From Sporomusa acidovorans (GTDB lineage: Bacteria; Bacillota; Negativicutes; Sporomusales; Sporomusaceae): 64,000 bases of DNA. Made by a program: the position numbers and the translations under genes. Location of the stretch: assembly GCF_002257695.2 (NCBI RefSeq), contig NZ_CP155571.1. The stretch is one strand, 5' to 3'. How positions within the stretch are numbered: the stretch's first letter is position 1; the number at the start of each line of letters is the position of its first letter. A model generated the notes under the pieces. It saw only the letters and a list, made by a program, of their open reading frames with translations. It was not told the origin of the DNA and ran no database searches. Of this stretch, positions 61,462 through 64,000 are shown piece by piece.

Positions 61462-63273
61462 TTACGCTTCTTTTTTACGTTCACGGCCGCGGATATGCCG
61501 ATCTAAAATTCTTTTGCGCAAACGAATGCTTTTCGGCGTAACTTCTACAGCTTCATCATCATTAATATATTCCAGCGCCTGTTCCAAACTTAAAATTCGC
61601 GGCGGTGTCAACCGCACCGCCTCATCCGTACCGCTGGCCCGCATATTGGTTACGTGTTTTTTCTTGCAGGGGTTTACATCCATATCCAGTTCTCTGGCGT
61701 TTTCCCCAATAATCATCCCTTCATATACCGCCTGCCCGGGTACAACAAACATAATGCCCCGGTCCTGGATACTATTAATACCATAAGCGCTGGTTTCTCC
61801 CTGCTCAAAGGCAACTAACGCACCCCGGGTTCGGCCGGGAATATCGCCTTTATAGGGCACATAACCATGAAAAACATGATGCATAATGCCATTTCCCTTG
61901 GTGTTGGTCAAAAACTCTGACCTAAATCCAATCAACCCGCGAGCCGGAACAATGAATTCCATCCGCAAGTAACCGGCCAGTTCGACCATATTGACAAGTT
62001 CAGCCCTTCTGGTACCCAGGCCTTCCATAACCGGCCCCATAAATTCCTGCGGTACATCAATTGTCAAAAATTCCATTGGTTCGCAGCGTTTGCCGTTAAT
62101 TTCTTTATAAATTACCTGCGGCTTGCCAATCTGCAGCTCATAGCCCTCACGCCGCATTGTCTCAATTAAAATTGACAAATGCAGTTCACCGCGGCCTGCC
62201 ACCTCAAAGGCATCCGGGCTGTCGGTTTCACTAACGCGCAGACTGACATTGGTTTCCGCTTCTCTAAACAGCCGTTCCCGCAAATGGCGCGAAGTTACAA
62301 ACTGCCCCTCCCGCCCGGCAAACGGGCTGGTATTTACGGAAAAAGTCATAGCCAGTGTCGGCTCGTCAATGCGAATGGCCGGCAAAGCTTCCGGATGCTC
62401 CGTGTCGGCTACCGTATCGCCAATATTAACAGACTCAAGTCCGATTATAGCAATAATATCGCCTAAAGCCGCCGCTTGGACTTCGGTACGCTTTAAGCCT
62501 TCGTAGATATACAATTTGCCGATTCTTCCCTTGCTTTCGCTTTCGCCGTTGAGGAGAGTAACAGTTTGCCCGCTGCTAATCCTTCCCCGTACAACCCGGC
62601 CAATAGCAATCCGCCCCACATAGTCATCATAATCAAGGGTGGTAATCATAACCTGTAAGGGCCCGTCAATATCACCCTTGGGGGCAGGTATCGTCTTTTC
62701 AATGCATTCGAACAGCGGTTTTAGGTTATTACCATCATCCGCCATATTCATTTTGGCAATTCCCTCGCGGGCGGTTGCATAAACTACGGGGAAATCAAGC
62801 TGCTCATCATTGGCATCCAATTCAATGAACAGTTCGAGCACTTCATCTTCGACATCTTCCACGCGCTCGTCCGGGCGGTCAATTTTGTTGATTACAACAA
62901 TTGGTTTAAGTTTTTGCTCCAGAGCTTTGCGTAAAACATATTTAGTCTGCGGCATAGGACCTTCAAAAGCATCGACCAGCAGCAAAACACCATCGACCAT
63001 ATTGAGTACCCGCTCCACCTCGCCGCCGAAGTCGGCGTGTCCCGGAGTATCGACAATATTAATTTTTGTATTGTGATACATCACCGCCGTATTTTTCGAT
63101 AAAATGGTAATGCCGCGTTCCCGTTCAAGGTCATTGGAATCCATAACGCGTTCGACAACATGCTCATTCGCACGGAAAACTCCGCTTTGTTTGAGCATGG
63201 CATCAACTAGAGTGGTCTTGCCATGATCGACGTGGGCAATAATAGCGATATTACGTAAGTCATTGCGTTCCAT
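61462..63273 (-). CDS. typA: Translational GTPase TypA/BipA
   Basis: 603 aa ribosome-associated GTPase of the EF-G superfamily, involved in stress adaptation and 50S assembly. G1 AIIAHVDHGKTTLVDAML, switch and G2 ERERGITILSKNT, G3 VDTPGHADFGGEVERV, G4 VINKIDRPD. Domain II and the TypA-specific C-terminal domain follow (MVELAGYLRMEFIVPARGLIGFRSEFL and the CTD loop NPCKKKHVTNMRASGTD). ATG 63273 follows GGGAGG at about 12 nt. Monocistronic with its own promoter (63442-63470) and terminator. Confidence 0.97.
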   Translation of the reverse strand: MERNDLRNIAIIAHVDHGKTTLVDAMLKQSGVFRANEHVVERVMDSNDLERERGITILSKNTAVMYHNTKINIVDTPGHADFGGEVERVLNMVDGVLLLVDAFEGPMPQTKYVLRKALEQKLKPIVVINKIDRPDERVEDVEDEVLELFIELDANDEQLDFPVVYATAREGIAKMNMADDGNNLKPLFECIEKTIPAPKGDIDGPLQVMITTLDYDDYVGRIAIGRVVRGRISSGQTVTLLNGESESKGRIGKLYIYEGLKRTEVQAAALGDIIAIIGLESVNIGDTVADTEHPEALPAIRIDEPTLAMTFSVNTSPFAGREGQFVTSRHLRERLFREAETNVSLRVSETDSPDAFEVAGRGELHLSILIETMRREGYELQIGKPQVIYKEINGKRCEPMEFLTIDVPQEFMGPVMEGLGTRRAELVNMVELAGYLRMEFIVPARGLIGFRSEFLTNTKGNGIMHHVFHGYVPYKGDIPGRTRGALVAFEQGETSAYGINSIQDRGIMFVVPGQAVYEGMIIGENARELDMDVNPCKKKHVTNMRASGTDEAVRLTPPRILSLEQALEYINDDEAVEVTPKSIRLRKRILDRHIRGRERKKEA

Positions 63274-63441
63274 ATAAAATAATAGCCTCCCTATAATAAA
63301 GAAAACATAGCCTGTCGAGTCTTAGGAGAAAGCGGCAGCCAATGTTGCACGTATCCGGTCAAAGAGATATTTTCTGACAGGATAAGTAAAAGGATGCATT
63401 GTATTTTGCACCCTTTTGTAGTGTCATGCACAATTCACTAT

Positions 63442-63470
63442 ATTATACCAGATTACCGGATGTCAATCAA
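63442..63470 (-). promoter_or_regulatory. Promoter upstream of typA
   Basis: TTGATT (63465-63470), 17-nt spacer, TATAAT (63442-63447) on the minus strand, about 170 bp before typA. The overlapping TTGACA would give a 13-nt spacer and is not used. Confidence 0.6.
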
Positions 63471-63486
63471 ATTTCTGCCGAAATTT

Positions 63487-64000
63487 TTACGACCACAAAT
63501 CAGTAAGCGTCTTTTTAACAAAAACCCGGACTTTTTCCATACGTTTGAGTACATCTTGCAGCTTGTTGCCATTGATAAGAACCAAATCTTCGAGCTTGCG
63601 CCGGAAATCGCCGTATTCTTTTTCCAGTTCGTCAAGATATTCTCTAAGCTGTTGGACCGCAGGCTCAAAGGCGATAATCGCCGAAGGCTCGACCTGCCAG
63701 CTGCTGCCAGTCATCTTGACAGCATCACCATATTGCGGTATGTAGGTGGGTATGTCAAACTTCTCCTTGATAAAAGCGGCGAATGGTTCCGACATTTCTT
63801 GCTCGCCATGAACAATAAAGATGTTTTTCGGCTTAGACTTAAAATTTCCCAGCCAGGTAATTAGCTGCTCTTTGTCGGCATGTGCGGAAAAACCGTCGAG
63901 GTTAGCTATTGTGGCCTTAACGCTAATTTCCTCTCCCATAATTCTTACTTTTTTCACGCCTTCCAATAGCCGCCTTCCCAAACTCCCCTGGGCCTGATAC
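63487..64000 (-). CDS. MBL-fold RNA-processing metallo-hydrolase, C-terminal part only
   Basis: 171 codons at the right window edge; the N-terminal beta-lactamase-like domain is outside. The visible part is the RNA-specificity and C-terminal region of the beta-CASP/CPSF-like family: GSLGRRLLEGVKKVRIMGEEI, then ATIANLDGFSAHADKEQLITWL with the SAHAD motif, and KNIFIVHGEQEMSEPFAAFIKE. Such proteins are exo- or endonucleases in RNA turnover or have related hydrolase activity. An unusual basic/acidic coiled-coil tail (EYLDELEKEYGDFRRKLEDL) follows to the stop, 24 bp before the typA promoter region. Confidence 0.85.
   Translation of the reverse strand, partial: YQAQGSLGRRLLEGVKKVRIMGEEISVKATIANLDGFSAHADKEQLITWLGNFKSKPKNIFIVHGEQEMSEPFAAFIKEKFDIPTYIPQYGDAVKMTGSSWQVEPSAIIAFEPAVQQLREYLDELEKEYGDFRRKLEDLVLINGNKLQDVLKRMEKVRVFVKKTLTDLWS

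Noticed and set aside
1..64000. CRISPR array
   Set aside because: No regularly spaced short repeats and no cas genes; the only long repeats are the two IS duplications.

Overview
The window looks like chromosomal DNA of an anaerobic, spore-forming Firmicute. My best guess is class Negativicutes, family Sporomusaceae or a near relative, but no rRNA is present to settle this. The supporting signs are low-to-mid GC, T-box and PyrR-type RNA leaders, Spo0E-like, YkuS and SepF proteins, a fused ferredoxin-EtfA, FIST-GGDEF and PocR-type sensors, and a probable selenoprotein. Almost everything is ordinary core genome. The unusual features lie in RNA leaders, two insertion sequences, one in-frame UGA and one gene without a normal start codon.

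Layout. 1-522: 5' end of pyrB (minus strand) behind two serial PyrR-type attenuators. 501-3015: an IS1634-family element flanked by identical 272-bp direct repeats. 2801-4374: a CwlD-like amidase, a Spo0E-like gene and two tRNA-Leu genes. 4607-10999: polA-mutM-coaE-lytic transglycosylase-oppA, all minus. 11216-14646: an L,D-transpeptidase, a PAS histidine kinase and a MerR-like regulator. 14841-18325: a third tRNA-Leu, then a second IS1634-family element flanked by identical 442-bp direct repeats, then a YgjP-type metallopeptidase. 18322-21576: a C_GCAxxG protein, a PocR-LytS type kinase and small membrane proteins. 21867-24845: a MoxR-type AAA ATPase, a VWA protein and a small Cys-tailed protein, convergent with a 113-codon HesB/IscA-like gene whose codon 32 is TGA (probable selenocysteine). 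24941-35434: D-amino acid aminotransferase, acyltransferase, pyruvate kinase, an M20 amidohydrolase, a MATE pump, a 2-hydroxyacid dehydrogenase and small genes. 35560-43648: pheA behind a Phe T-box, and the complete trp operon in the order trpD-F-C-B-A-E-G behind a Trp T-box whose terminator module is duplicated. 43657-64000: HAD hydrolase, EamA transporter, molybdopterin oxidoreductase, FIST-GGDEF protein, etfBA, ydcF, dnaE, an ABC_sub_bind protein, a U32 peptidase, a class III aminotransferase, sepF, typA and a partial MBL/beta-CASP gene.

How the parts work together. Aromatic amino-acid synthesis is set by tRNA charging. The Trp leader (specifier UGG) controls seven overlapping trp genes. 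A separate promoter and Phe leader (specifier UUC) start just after trpG and control pheA. Pyrimidine synthesis is controlled by uridine nucleotides through two attenuators in series. Both IS elements landed in functional sites, a gene end plus a neighbouring promoter in each case. Because the target duplications are hundreds of bases long, one intact copy of every gene and promoter survives. Both transposases are frameshifted although the flanking repeats are still identical.

Most worth following up: the UGA-containing HesB-like gene next to the AAA/VWA/CxxC trio, the very long and gene-restoring target duplications, the one-specifier two-terminator Trp T-box, trpF with an apparent AUU start, and an unidentified structured RNA at 33959-34035.
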